A stretch of DNA of 64,000 nucleotides, from the NCBI GenBank assembly GCA_963731665.1, contig CAVSWP010000003.1, positions 248,001 to 312,000 of the forward strand. The letters are read 5' to 3'. The DNA comes from Chersky-840 sp035604715 (GTDB lineage: Bacteria; Actinomycetota; Acidimicrobiia; Acidimicrobiales; UBA8190). The notes under the pieces are model-generated. The model was given only the letters and a program-made list of their open reading frames with translations. It did not search any database and had not been told where the DNA came from. The translations under genes were made by a program, and so were the position numbers. Of the stretch, positions 57,329 to 64,000 are shown in pieces (the stretch's first letter is position 1; every line of letters begins with the position of its first letter).

Positions 57329-58241
57329 GTGGAGCGCGTCGACGTGGGCAGGGGCATCGAGCTGTGCTCCGAGCTGCGCGGGGCGCCCGATGACCCCGTC
57401 GTGGTCCTGATCGCCGGCCTCGGACGCCAGCTCATCGGCTGGGACGACGCCTTCTGCGACCAACTCGTCGCCCACGGGTTTCGCGTGCTGCGCTTCGACA
57501 ATCGCGACGTCGGGTTGTCGACCCACCTCGACGGCGGTCCCCCCTTCGACCTCGCCGCCGCCCGTCGGGGCGGACCGAGCGCGGTGGCCTACACCCTCTC
57601 CGACATGGCGCAGGACACCGCCACCCTGCTCGACCGGCTCGACATCGAGCGCGCCCACGTCGTGGGGACCTCCATGGGCGGCATGATCGCCCAGACCCTC
57701 GCCATCGAGCACCCGGGGCGTGTGGCCAGCCTGTGCTCCATCATGTCGACGACCGGTGCCGACGACGTCGGCCAGCCGACGCCCGAAGCGCTGGCCGTCG
57801 TCATGGTGCGCCCCGCCCTCGACCGCGAGTCCAACGTCGCCACCGAGCTCGCCAACGCCCGGGTCACCGGGTCACGCGGCGCGCTGGTGGACGAGGACTG
57901 GCGGCGCACCCGCTTCGAGCGGTTCTACGACCGTGGCATCGACCCGGCGGGGATGGCGCGCCAGATCATGGCCATGGTGGCCTCGGGCGACCGGAGCGCG
58001 GCGCTGGCGGGAGTGCGCGTCCCCACCCTCGTGGTCCACGGCGACGTCGACACCCTGGTCCCCCTGGACGGGGGCGAGGCCACGGCCCGGGCCGTGCCCG
58101 GCGCCGAGCTGCTCGTGATCCCCGACATGGGCCACGAGATCCCCCCGGCCGCCCAGGGGGGCGTGGTCGGCGCCATCGTCGCCAACGCGCGAGCGCTCCC
58201 CGGCGGGCGCGGTCGACGTCGGCACCGGGAAGCCCCGGTGA
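57329..58241 (+). CDS. Alpha/beta-hydrolase, apparent single-base frameshift near its end
   Basis: An alpha/beta-hydrolase with nucleophile motif G-T-S-M-G-G-M near residue 112 and a catalytic G-H-E-I near 271. As read, its frame runs straight into the next gene (57329-59383 is open). Residues after V-A-N-A-R become Arg-rich (G-G-R-G-R-R-R-H-R-E-A), typical of an out-of-frame read. In the +1 frame the same DNA gives E-R-S-P-A-G-A-V-D-V-G-T-G-K-P-R and a TGA at 58239-58241 that overlaps the GTG of the next gene. 913 nt is 3n+1. I therefore read this as a 303-residue hydrolase with a one-base error near 58186, but a real fusion cannot be excluded. Confidence 0.7.
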
Positions 58242-59383
58242 GCGGCCCCCTCGAGGGCATCCGCATCGTCGAGCTGGCCGGGATCGGGCCGGGACCGTAC
58301 ACGTGCATGCTCCTGGCCGACGCCGGGGCCGACGTGCTGCGCGTCGACCGGGCCACCGGACAGCCCCCGTCCCCGGGGGCGGGACCGCACTGGGACCTGC
58401 TCAACCGGAGCCGGCCGTCGGTGGCCGTGAACCTCAAAGACGCCGAGGGAGTGCGCCTCGTGCTCGATCTCGTCGCCGAGGCCGACGGCCTGGTCGAGGG
58501 ATGGCGCCCGGGAGTGGCCGAGCGGCTCGGCGTCGGGCCCGAGCAGTGCGAGACGCGCAATCCCCGGCTCGTGTACGGGCGCATGACGGGATGGGGCCAG
58601 GACGGGCCGCTGTCCTCCGCCGCCGGGCACGACATCAACTACATCGCCCTGGCCGGCGCGCTGTGGCCTATCGGTCGCGTCGGTGAGCGACCCGTCCCGC
58701 CGCTGAATTTGGTGGGGGACTTCGGCGGGGGCGGGATGGTGCTCGCCTTCGGCATGTGCGCGGCCCTGCTCGAGGCCAAGCGAACCGGTCGCGGCCAGGT
58801 GGTCGACGCCGCCATGGTGGACGGGGCGGCGTCGCTCATGACGATGACCTTCGCCTTCCGCCAGCTGGGCCTGTGGACCGAAGGCCGCGGCGTGAACGTC
58901 CTCGACACGGGCGCACCGTTCTACGAGGTGTACGACACCGCCGACGGCCGGTGGTTCTGCGTGGGCGCCATCGAGGCGCAGTTCTATGCCGAGCTGCTCA
59001 AGGTCCTCGGGCTCGAACACGAGGACCTCCCCGCCCAGAACGACCGGGACCACTGGCCCGCCATGAAGGAGCGCTTCGCGGCGATTTTCCGTACCAGGAC
59101 GCGTGACGAGTGGGCCGAGGCCTTTGCGGGCACCGACGCCTGTGGCGCGCCGGTGCTATCGCCGTGGGAGGCCCACACCCATCCCCACAACGCGCAGCGC
59201 TCGACGTTCGTCGAGATCGACGGTGTGGTGCAGCCCGGCCCGGTGCCACGCTTCAGCCGGACCCCCGCCGCCGTGCACAAGCCACCGTCGGTCGCCGGGG
59301 CCGACGTCGAGGAGGCCCTGGCGTCGTGGGGGATCGACGCCGGCCGAATCGCCGCCCTGCGCCGGAGCGGAGCCGTGGACTGA
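58238..59383 (+). CDS. CaiB/BaiF-family CoA transferase
   Basis: 381-residue class III CoA transferase that moves CoA between acyl groups through an Asp-CoA intermediate. The start reads G-P-L-E-G-I-R-I-V-E-L-A, then G-P-Y-T-C-M-L-L-A-D-A-G-A-D-V. The catalytic Asp is probably in A-G-H-D-I-N-Y near residue 131. The G-G-G-G-M-V-L-A-F-G block near 167 is typical. The GTG at 58238 would overlap the hydrolase stop (GTGA) once the upstream frame is corrected. An alpha-methylacyl-CoA racemase function is also possible in this family. It ends 0 nt from the convergent Lrp-like gene. Confidence 0.85.
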   Translation: MSGPLEGIRIVELAGIGPGPYTCMLLADAGADVLRVDRATGQPPSPGAGPHWDLLNRSRPSVAVNLKDAEGVRLVLDLVAEADGLVEGWRPGVAERLGVGPEQCETRNPRLVYGRMTGWGQDGPLSSAAGHDINYIALAGALWPIGRVGERPVPPLNLVGDFGGGGMVLAFGMCAALLEAKRTGRGQVVDAAMVDGAASLMTMTFAFRQLGLWTEGRGVNVLDTGAPFYEVYDTADGRWFCVGAIEAQFYAELLKVLGLEHEDLPAQNDRDHWPAMKERFAAIFRTRTRDEWAEAFAGTDACGAPVLSPWEAHTHPHNAQRSTFVEIDGVVQPGPVPRFSRTPAAVHKPPSVAGADVEEALASWGIDAGRIAALRRSGAVD

Positions 59384-59620
59384 TCAGAGGTTCACGACCG
59401 GGCACGTCACGGTGCGCGTGATGCCCTCGATGAGCTGGATGTGGCTGACCACCATCCGACCGAGGTCGTCAACCGAGGCTGCCTGGGTCCGCACGATCAC
59501 GTCGTAGGGGCCGGTGACGTCTTCGGCCGAGACCACGCCGTCGATGCCACGCACCTGCTGCGCGACATACGCGGCCTTGCCGACCTCGGTCTGGATCAGC
59601 ACGTATGCAGTTACCGCCAT
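59384..59620 (-). CDS. Stand-alone Lrp/AsnC ligand-binding (RAM) domain protein
   Basis: 78 residues forming the beta-alpha-beta-beta-alpha-beta RAM fold, with T-A-Y-V-L-I-Q-T-E-V-G near the start and V-R-G-I-D-G-V-V-S-A-E-D-V-T-G-P-Y-D near 30. No DNA-binding helix-turn-helix is present; such stand-alone proteins may bind an amino acid or regulate a partner. The ATG at 59620 is chosen because GAGGGAGG lies just upstream; a GTG further upstream lacks a good site. Confidence 0.85.
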   Translation of the reverse strand: MAVTAYVLIQTEVGKAAYVAQQVRGIDGVVSAEDVTGPYDVIVRTQAASVDDLGRMVVSHIQLIEGITRTVTCPVVNL

Positions 59621-59704
59621 CGTCGTCCCTCCCTCGAGCCGACCCGCGGGGAGCTCCGGGCCTGTGGTCATGGTAGTGGTGACCGGAGGCCGCCCACGTG
59701 GTCG

Positions 59705-59710
59705 TAGTCT
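59705..59710 (+). promoter_or_regulatory. -10 box of the MFS gene
   Basis: TAGTCT, 6 nt before the GTG at 59717; leaderless spacing. Confidence 0.55.
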
Positions 59711-59716
59711 GGCCTC

Positions 59717-61045
59717 GTGCCACGTCGAGGTCGTGAGGCGTCGACCCGTATCGCGCGCCAGGTGCGCGATGCCCTCGCCGCCCTCCTCGACCAGAAGACC
59801 CCGTTCGGGCGCCTCGCCCTGACGCAGGTGGTGCTGACCGCCGGGGACGCCCTGCTCACGGTGTCACTGGCCGGGTCGCTGTTCTTCAAGGTCTCGACCA
59901 GCGAGGCCCAGGGCAAGGTGATCCTTTACCTGCTGCTCACCATGGCGCCCTTCGCGGTGGTGGCCCCGCTGCTGGGGCCGATCATCGACCGCAGCCGCGG
60001 GGCCCGACGGGCCACGGTGGTGGCCTCCTCGGCCGCCCGGGCCGTGGTGGCCCTCGTCCTGGCGGGTCATCTCGGCGGTCCGTTGTTGTACCCGCTGGCC
60101 TTCATCATGCTGGTGCTGTCGAAGGTGTACCTGGTCACCAAGGGCTCGCTCGTGCCCTTGGTGGTGGCGGCCTCGGAGCGGCCCGGCGGCGACGAGCTGG
60201 CCTCGGCCAACGCCCGGCTGGGCTTGCTGTCGTCGCTGGCCAGCCTGGTGGCGTCGATCCCGGCGGTGGGCGTGTACGAGCTTCTGGGAGGGGCCTGGGT
60301 CCTGCGCCTGGACATGGTGGTGTTCGCCGTGGGCACCGTGGTGGCCCTCCGGTTGCCGGCGCCCCGGTCGTCGGGCGTGGCGTGGGACGCGCCGGCTCCG
60401 GCGCAACCCGATGCACGCCCAGGCACCTCGGAGGGAGCCTGGGACGAGGAGACGCCCATCGGAGCCCTGGGGCCCCGGGCCAACACGCATCCCGAGGTCC
60501 TCCTGGCGCTGTCGGCGATGTCGATCCTGCGCGGCCTGGTGGGGTTCTTGACCTTCTTTCTCGCCTTCGCCCTGCACCGCAACGGCAACGCCCCCGGTTG
60601 GTACGGCTTCATGCTGGCGAGCTCGGTGGGCGGTGCGCTCGTCGGGGTATTGCTCGTCCCCCGGGTTCGCAAGGTGCTGAGCGAGCCCGCCATGCTGGCG
60701 GTGTCGATCTGGACCGTCGCCCTCGCCGGCGCCCTGGTGGCCTTCGTGGGGGGCATCGCCATCCAGGCCCTCCTGGCCTTCGTGATCGGCGTGGCCAGCG
60801 CGGCCAGCAAGCCCGCCTTCGACGCCTTGGTGCAGCGCTACGTCCCCACCGCCGCCCAGGGCCGGGCCTTCGCCCGCTTCGAGACCAGGTTGCAGCTGGT
60901 GTGGGTGCTCGGCGCTGTGATGCCGGTGGTGATCAAGCTCCCGCTTCCCGCCGGAGACGCCGTCATCACCGCGGTGGCGGCCGTGACGGGGCTGTCCTAC
61001 CTGACGAGCCGACGGGCCCTGCGCCACCGCTGGGTGACGCCCTGA
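59717..61045 (+). CDS. MFS-family transporter
   Basis: 442-residue major facilitator with about twelve hydrophobic helices, a cytoplasmic N-tail of about 30 residues, and a long hydrophilic loop (about 217-256, Pro/Gly/Ala-rich) between the two six-helix halves. The P-L-L-G-P-I-I-D-R-S-R-G-A-R-R segment between helices 2 and 3 is the family A-motif. Substrate unknown; efflux is plausible. GTG 59717 follows TAGTCT by 6 nt. Its stop lies in a short direct repeat. Confidence 0.82.
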   Translation: MPRRGREASTRIARQVRDALAALLDQKTPFGRLALTQVVLTAGDALLTVSLAGSLFFKVSTSEAQGKVILYLLLTMAPFAVVAPLLGPIIDRSRGARRATVVASSAARAVVALVLAGHLGGPLLYPLAFIMLVLSKVYLVTKGSLVPLVVAASERPGGDELASANARLGLLSSLASLVASIPAVGVYELLGGAWVLRLDMVVFAVGTVVALRLPAPRSSGVAWDAPAPAQPDARPGTSEGAWDEETPIGALGPRANTHPEVLLALSAMSILRGLVGFLTFFLAFALHRNGNAPGWYGFMLASSVGGALVGVLLVPRVRKVLSEPAMLAVSIWTVALAGALVAFVGGIAIQALLAFVIGVASAASKPAFDALVQRYVPTAAQGRAFARFETRLQLVWVLGAVMPVVIKLPLPAGDAVITAVAAVTGLSYLTSRRALRHRWVTP

Positions 61046-61065
61046 CGAATGACACCCTGACGAAT
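61040..61065. repeat. Short direct repeat around the MFS stop codon
   Basis: CCCTGACGAAT occurs at 61040-61050 and 61055-61065, 15 bp apart. It includes the MFS stop codon and probably arose by slippage; no function is suggested. Confidence 0.7.
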
Positions 61066-61067
61066 CA

Positions 61068-62858
61068 TCAGTGCAGCCGGTGCTCCAGGGCGTCGAGCTG
61101 CTCGCCGAGCTCCACCGGGAGCCTGTCGGCGAAGCGCTCGTAGAACTCGCGGATGAGCGGTGCCTCGCGGCGCCACTCCTCGCCGTCCACCTTGAGGAGC
61201 TCGGCCACGTCGGACTCCGACAGCCCCAGCTCGTCGGTGTCCAGTGCCTGGGGGGACGGGACGTTGCCGATGGGGGTGGCGGTGGCGTCGGCCACGCCGG
61301 CGGTGCGCTGCACGATCCAGGCCAGCACCCGGGAGTTCTCGCCGAAGCCGGGCCACAAGAAGTGGCCCGAGGCGTCCTTGCGGAACCAGTTCACGTAGTA
61401 GATGCGAGGCAGCTTGGCGGCGTCGGTGGACTTGCCGATGCGAAGCCAGTGGGCGAAGTAGTCGGCCATGTTGTACCCGCAGAACGGCAGCATGGCGAAG
61501 GGGTCCCGGCGGAGGTTGCCCACGGCGCCGGCCGCCGCCGCCGTGGTCTCCGACGAAAGGATGGAGCCGAGGAACACCCCGTGCGCCCAGTCGAAGGACT
61601 CCGTCACCAGCGGTACCGCCGAGGCGCGCCGGCCCCCGAAGAGGATGGCCGAGATGGGCACGCCCCGGGGGTCCTCCCATTCTGGGGCGCAGGCGGGGTT
61701 CTGTCGGGCGGGGACGGTGAAGCGGGCGTTGGGGTGGGCGGCCGGCGTCTTGGACTGCGGGGTCCAGTCCTGGCCACGCCAGTCGGTCAGGTGCGCGGGG
61801 GGCGTGTCGGTCATGCCCTCCCACCACACATCGCCGTCGTCGGTCAGCGCGGTGTTGGTGAAGATGACGTGGCGGCGCATGGTTTCGAGGGCGTTGGGGT
61901 TGGTCTGGGTGCTCGTGCCCGGGGCCACCCCGAAGAACCCGGCCTCGGGGTTGATGGCGTACAGGCGGCCGTCGTCGCCGAACTTCATCCAGCAGATGTC
62001 GTCGCCGATGGTCTCGACCTTCCAGCCCGGGATGGTGGGGACCAGCATGGCCAGGTTGGTCTTGCCGCAGGCCGAAGGGAAGGCGCCGGTCACGTAGCGC
62101 ACATCGCCCTGGGGCGAGGTGAGCTTCAGGATGAGCATGTGCTCGGCCAGCCACAGGTCGTCGCGGGCCATGACCGAGGCGATGCGCAGGGCGAAGCACT
62201 TCTTCCCGAGCAAGGCGTTGCCTCCGTAGCCCGATCCGTAGGACCAGATCTCGCGGGTCTCGGGGAAGTGCACGATGTACTTGCGCTCGGCGTCGCAGGG
62301 CCAGGGCACGTCGGGCCGGCCGGGCTCGAGCGGATAGCCCACCGAATGCAGACACGGCACGAACTCGCCGTCGTCACCGAGGACCTCGAGGGCACCGTCG
62401 CCCATGCGGGTCATGGTGCGCATGGACACCGCCACGTACGGGGAGTCGGTGATCTCGACCCCGATGTGGGCGATGGGCGAGCCCAGGGGGCCCATGGAGA
62501 ACGGCACGACGTACATGGTGCGCCCCCGCATCGAGCCCTGGAACAGGTCGGTGAGCGTGGCCCGCATCTCGTCGGGGTCACGCCAGTTGTTGGTGGGGCC
62601 GGCGTCGTCCTCGTTCTTGCAACAGATGAAGGTGCGGTCCTCGACCCGGGCGACGTCACCGGGGTCCGAGCGGGCCCAGTAGCTGTCGGGCCGCTTGGAC
62701 GACGAGAGCCGGGTGAAGGTGCCGTTGTCGACGAGCAGCTGGCACAGCCGTTCGTACTCAGCGTCGCTGCCGTCGCACCACTCGACCCGGTCGGGCCCGG
62801 TCAGCGCGGCCACTTCCTCGACCCAGGCGAGGAGCTTGCGGTTGGTGATGGGCGCCAT
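61068..62858 (-). CDS. pckG: Phosphoenolpyruvate carboxykinase (GTP)
   Basis: 596-residue enzyme that converts oxaloacetate and GTP to PEP, CO2 and GDP in gluconeogenesis or the anaplerotic node. Nucleotide loop F-P-S-A-C-G-K-T-N near residue 263 contains the hyper-reactive Cys and P-loop Lys. Other blocks are G-S-G-Y-G-G-N-A-L-L-G-K-K-C near 213 and N-W-F-R-K-D near 490. Length fits. The ATG at 62858 is preceded by GAGGACA; a leader of about 115 nt separates it from the divergent promoter near 62975. Confidence 0.96.
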   Translation of the reverse strand: MAPITNRKLLAWVEEVAALTGPDRVEWCDGSDAEYERLCQLLVDNGTFTRLSSSKRPDSYWARSDPGDVARVEDRTFICCKNEDDAGPTNNWRDPDEMRATLTDLFQGSMRGRTMYVVPFSMGPLGSPIAHIGVEITDSPYVAVSMRTMTRMGDGALEVLGDDGEFVPCLHSVGYPLEPGRPDVPWPCDAERKYIVHFPETREIWSYGSGYGGNALLGKKCFALRIASVMARDDLWLAEHMLILKLTSPQGDVRYVTGAFPSACGKTNLAMLVPTIPGWKVETIGDDICWMKFGDDGRLYAINPEAGFFGVAPGTSTQTNPNALETMRRHVIFTNTALTDDGDVWWEGMTDTPPAHLTDWRGQDWTPQSKTPAAHPNARFTVPARQNPACAPEWEDPRGVPISAILFGGRRASAVPLVTESFDWAHGVFLGSILSSETTAAAAGAVGNLRRDPFAMLPFCGYNMADYFAHWLRIGKSTDAAKLPRIYYVNWFRKDASGHFLWPGFGENSRVLAWIVQRTAGVADATATPIGNVPSPQALDTDELGLSESDVAELLKVDGEEWRREAPLIREFYERFADRLPVELGEQLDALEHRLH

Positions 62859-62972
62859 GGTCGGGAGGTGTCCTCTCTCGGTGAGCGAGCCTGGGCCGGG
62901 CTCGCCTGCCTCCGGGCCCTGGTGGCCTCCGGGCGCGGCGAGCATGGGCCCCGCGGTTGTTCGAGTACCTCT

Positions 62973-62985
62973 AATGCTAGGCATT
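62973..62985. promoter_or_regulatory. Palindrome at the pckG-thiL divergent promoter
   Basis: AATGC-TAG-GCATT is a perfect 5-bp inverted repeat around TAG. On the plus strand TAGGCA (62978-62983) is 6 nt before the thiL ATG; on the minus strand TAGCAT could be the pckG -10. It may be an operator as well as a shared promoter. Confidence 0.4.
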
Positions 62986-62989
62986 GGCG

Positions 62990-63979
62990 ATGCGCTCTCC
63001 CAAGTCTCGTGCCACCCCTCGTGGTGGGGCGGGGACGGGCGGCGGAAAAGGTGGGGAGTTCGCCGCCATCGACCGTTTGCGGCGCCGGCTCCCGGGCCCC
63101 CCGCCCGGCGAGGTGTGGATCGGCGACGACGCCGCTGTCCTGGGACCGGTCCGGGGCCGGGTCGTCCTGAGCACCGACCTGGTCGTCGCCGGCGTCCACG
63201 GCGATCTGGAGCTCATCGGCCTCGACGACCTGGGCTGGCGGGCGCTGGCGGCGTCCGTCAGCGACCTGGCGGCCATGGGGGCCCGGCCCGACGCCGCCGT
63301 GGTGGCCGTGGCCGGCCCGGCCGGGACCGACCTGGACCTGCTCTACGACGGCATCGCGGCGGCGTCCGAGGCCCACGGGTGTCCCGTGGTGGGCGGTGAT
63401 CTCTCCAACGCCAACGAGCTGGTCATCGCGGTGGCGGTGACCGGGCACGTGGACGGCGACCCGGGGCCCGTCCTGCGCAGCGGTGCCCGGGCCGGCGACC
63501 GTCTCGTGGTCACCGGTGTGCTCGGGGGCGCCGCCGCCGGGTTGCGGGCGCTGCAGACGCGGCGAGCCGGCGCCCCCGAGCCGGGACCGGGCGAGTTCGG
63601 CGCCCTGGAGCTGGCTCACCGGCGCCCCTGGGCGCGCCTCGCCGAAGGGGAGACGGCGCGTTTGGCGGGAGCATCGGCGATGATCGACGTCTCCGACGGG
63701 CTCCTCGCCGACCTTGGGCACCTGGCCGACGCCTCGGGGGTGGGGTTTCGTCTCGACGATGTGCCGGTGGCGGCCGGAGCCACCGTCGAAGACGCCCTGG
63801 GGGGCGGGGAGGACTACGAGCTCGTGCTGGCCACGCCCGACGCCGCCGGCCTGGCCGCGGCTTTCTCGGACGCCGGTCTGCGGCCCCCCATCGAGATCGG
63901 GACGTGCACCGGTGACGTCGCCGAGCGCACCTTGGCCGGTGAGCCGGTGCCGGCGCTCGGATGGGAGCACACGTGGTGA
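62990..63979 (+). CDS. thiL: Thiamine-monophosphate kinase
   Basis: 329-residue ATP-dependent kinase that makes thiamine diphosphate from the monophosphate. W-I-G-D-D-A-A-V near residue 44 and S-T-D-L-V-V-A-G-V-H near 62 are the metal/ATP motifs; V-S-D-L-A-A-M-G-A near 90, G-G-D-L-S near 128 and M-I-D-V-S-D-G-L near 231 continue the AIR synthase-like fold. The ATG at 62990 follows TAGGCA by 6 nt. The Kgd enzyme in this window needs ThDP, the product. Its stop may overlap the next gene. Confidence 0.92.
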   Translation: MRSPKSRATPRGGAGTGGGKGGEFAAIDRLRRRLPGPPPGEVWIGDDAAVLGPVRGRVVLSTDLVVAGVHGDLELIGLDDLGWRALAASVSDLAAMGARPDAAVVAVAGPAGTDLDLLYDGIAAASEAHGCPVVGGDLSNANELVIAVAVTGHVDGDPGPVLRSGARAGDRLVVTGVLGGAAAGLRALQTRRAGAPEPGPGEFGALELAHRRPWARLAEGETARLAGASAMIDVSDGLLADLGHLADASGVGFRLDDVPVAAGATVEDALGGGEDYELVLATPDAAGLAAAFSDAGLRPPIEIGTCTGDVAERTLAGEPVPALGWEHTW

Positions 63980-64000
63980 CGAGCCCCCCGTCGCGCTGCC
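63976..64000 (+). CDS. Possible start of a further gene, cut by the window end
   Basis: A GTG at 63976-63978 overlaps the thiL stop (GTGA) and the frame is open to the end of the window. Only eight codons are visible, so this rests on the overlap pattern alone. Confidence 0.3.

Noticed and set aside
57329..59383. A genuine hydrolase-CoA transferase fusion protein
   Set aside because: The Arg-rich junction and the alternative frame ending in a GTGA overlap make two separate genes with one extra base more likely.
1..64000. CRISPR arrays, tRNA or rRNA genes, phage genes, full insertion sequences
   Set aside because: No regularly spaced repeats, cloverleaf-like sequence with CCA/anticodon features, phage structural genes or transposase genes were recognised by eye; a dedicated scan could still find a tRNA.

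Overview
The window is about 70% G+C, codes on both strands and shows strong actinobacterial signatures: a fused E2-E1 2-oxoglutarate decarboxylase (Kgd), coenzyme F420 genes (cofD, cofE), GTP-type PEP carboxykinase, GTG starts almost as common as ATG, and many genes with a TAnnnT box 6-10 nt before the start codon, as expected for leaderless mRNAs. An uncultured member of the Acidimicrobiia or a neighbouring actinobacterial class fits best; this is an inference. No tRNA, rRNA, CRISPR array or intact insertion sequence was seen.

Layout. 1-7840: nucleotide-sugar and glycosyltransferase genes (a nucleotidyltransferase cut by the window edge, an epimerase, three GT4 glycosyltransferases in tandem, an RMD-like reductase) interrupted by the divergent cofD-cofE pair. 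7915-20388: envelope genes, namely a small anchored coiled-coil protein with an unusually good promoter, a GT2 enzyme fused to a large membrane region, a DUF5719 protein, ftsH, a CPBP protease, a polytopic PTPS-related protein, a lipoprotein and a secreted protein. A 145-bp MITE-like element lies between ftsH and the protease gene. 20443-24484: phosphomannomutase, Trm112-like protein, glucose/mannose phosphate isomerase and S-adenosylhomocysteinase, which supply GDP-mannose precursors and recycle SAM by-products. 24533-31689: a structured non-coding RNA (probably the raiA motif) ahead of raiA/hpf, then secA-prfB-ftsE-ftsX and a convergent RmlA-like gene. 31701-42158: fatty-acid and central metabolism (acyl-CoA ligase, acyl-CoA dehydrogenase, hydrolases, kgd, HAD phosphatase, M20 peptidase). 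42252-48746: an NYN-S1 candidate ribonuclease, a 56-codon small gene behind a structured leader, and three overlapping prepilin/PilX-like genes. 48795-64000: FabZ-like dehydratase, exonuclease III, a UvrD-like helicase, a hydrolase/MurF-like/Ddl-like operon, a PH-SHOCT protein, galactokinase, a hydrolase-CaiB pair, an Lrp ligand-binding protein, an MFS carrier, pckG and thiL.

Four conserved genes (prfB, the UvrD-like helicase, the Ddl-like ligase and the hydrolase before caiB) each carry what looks like one extra base. All four shift the frame the same way and none has a recoding signal, so residual assembly indels are the simplest explanation. The most interesting biology is the MITE-like element whose 6-bp target duplication is also the -10 box of the next gene, the raiA-type RNA, the NYN-S1 protein, and a roughly 70-residue repeat module that occurs three times in the pilin operon, once as an apparent in-frame insertion of lower-G+C DNA.
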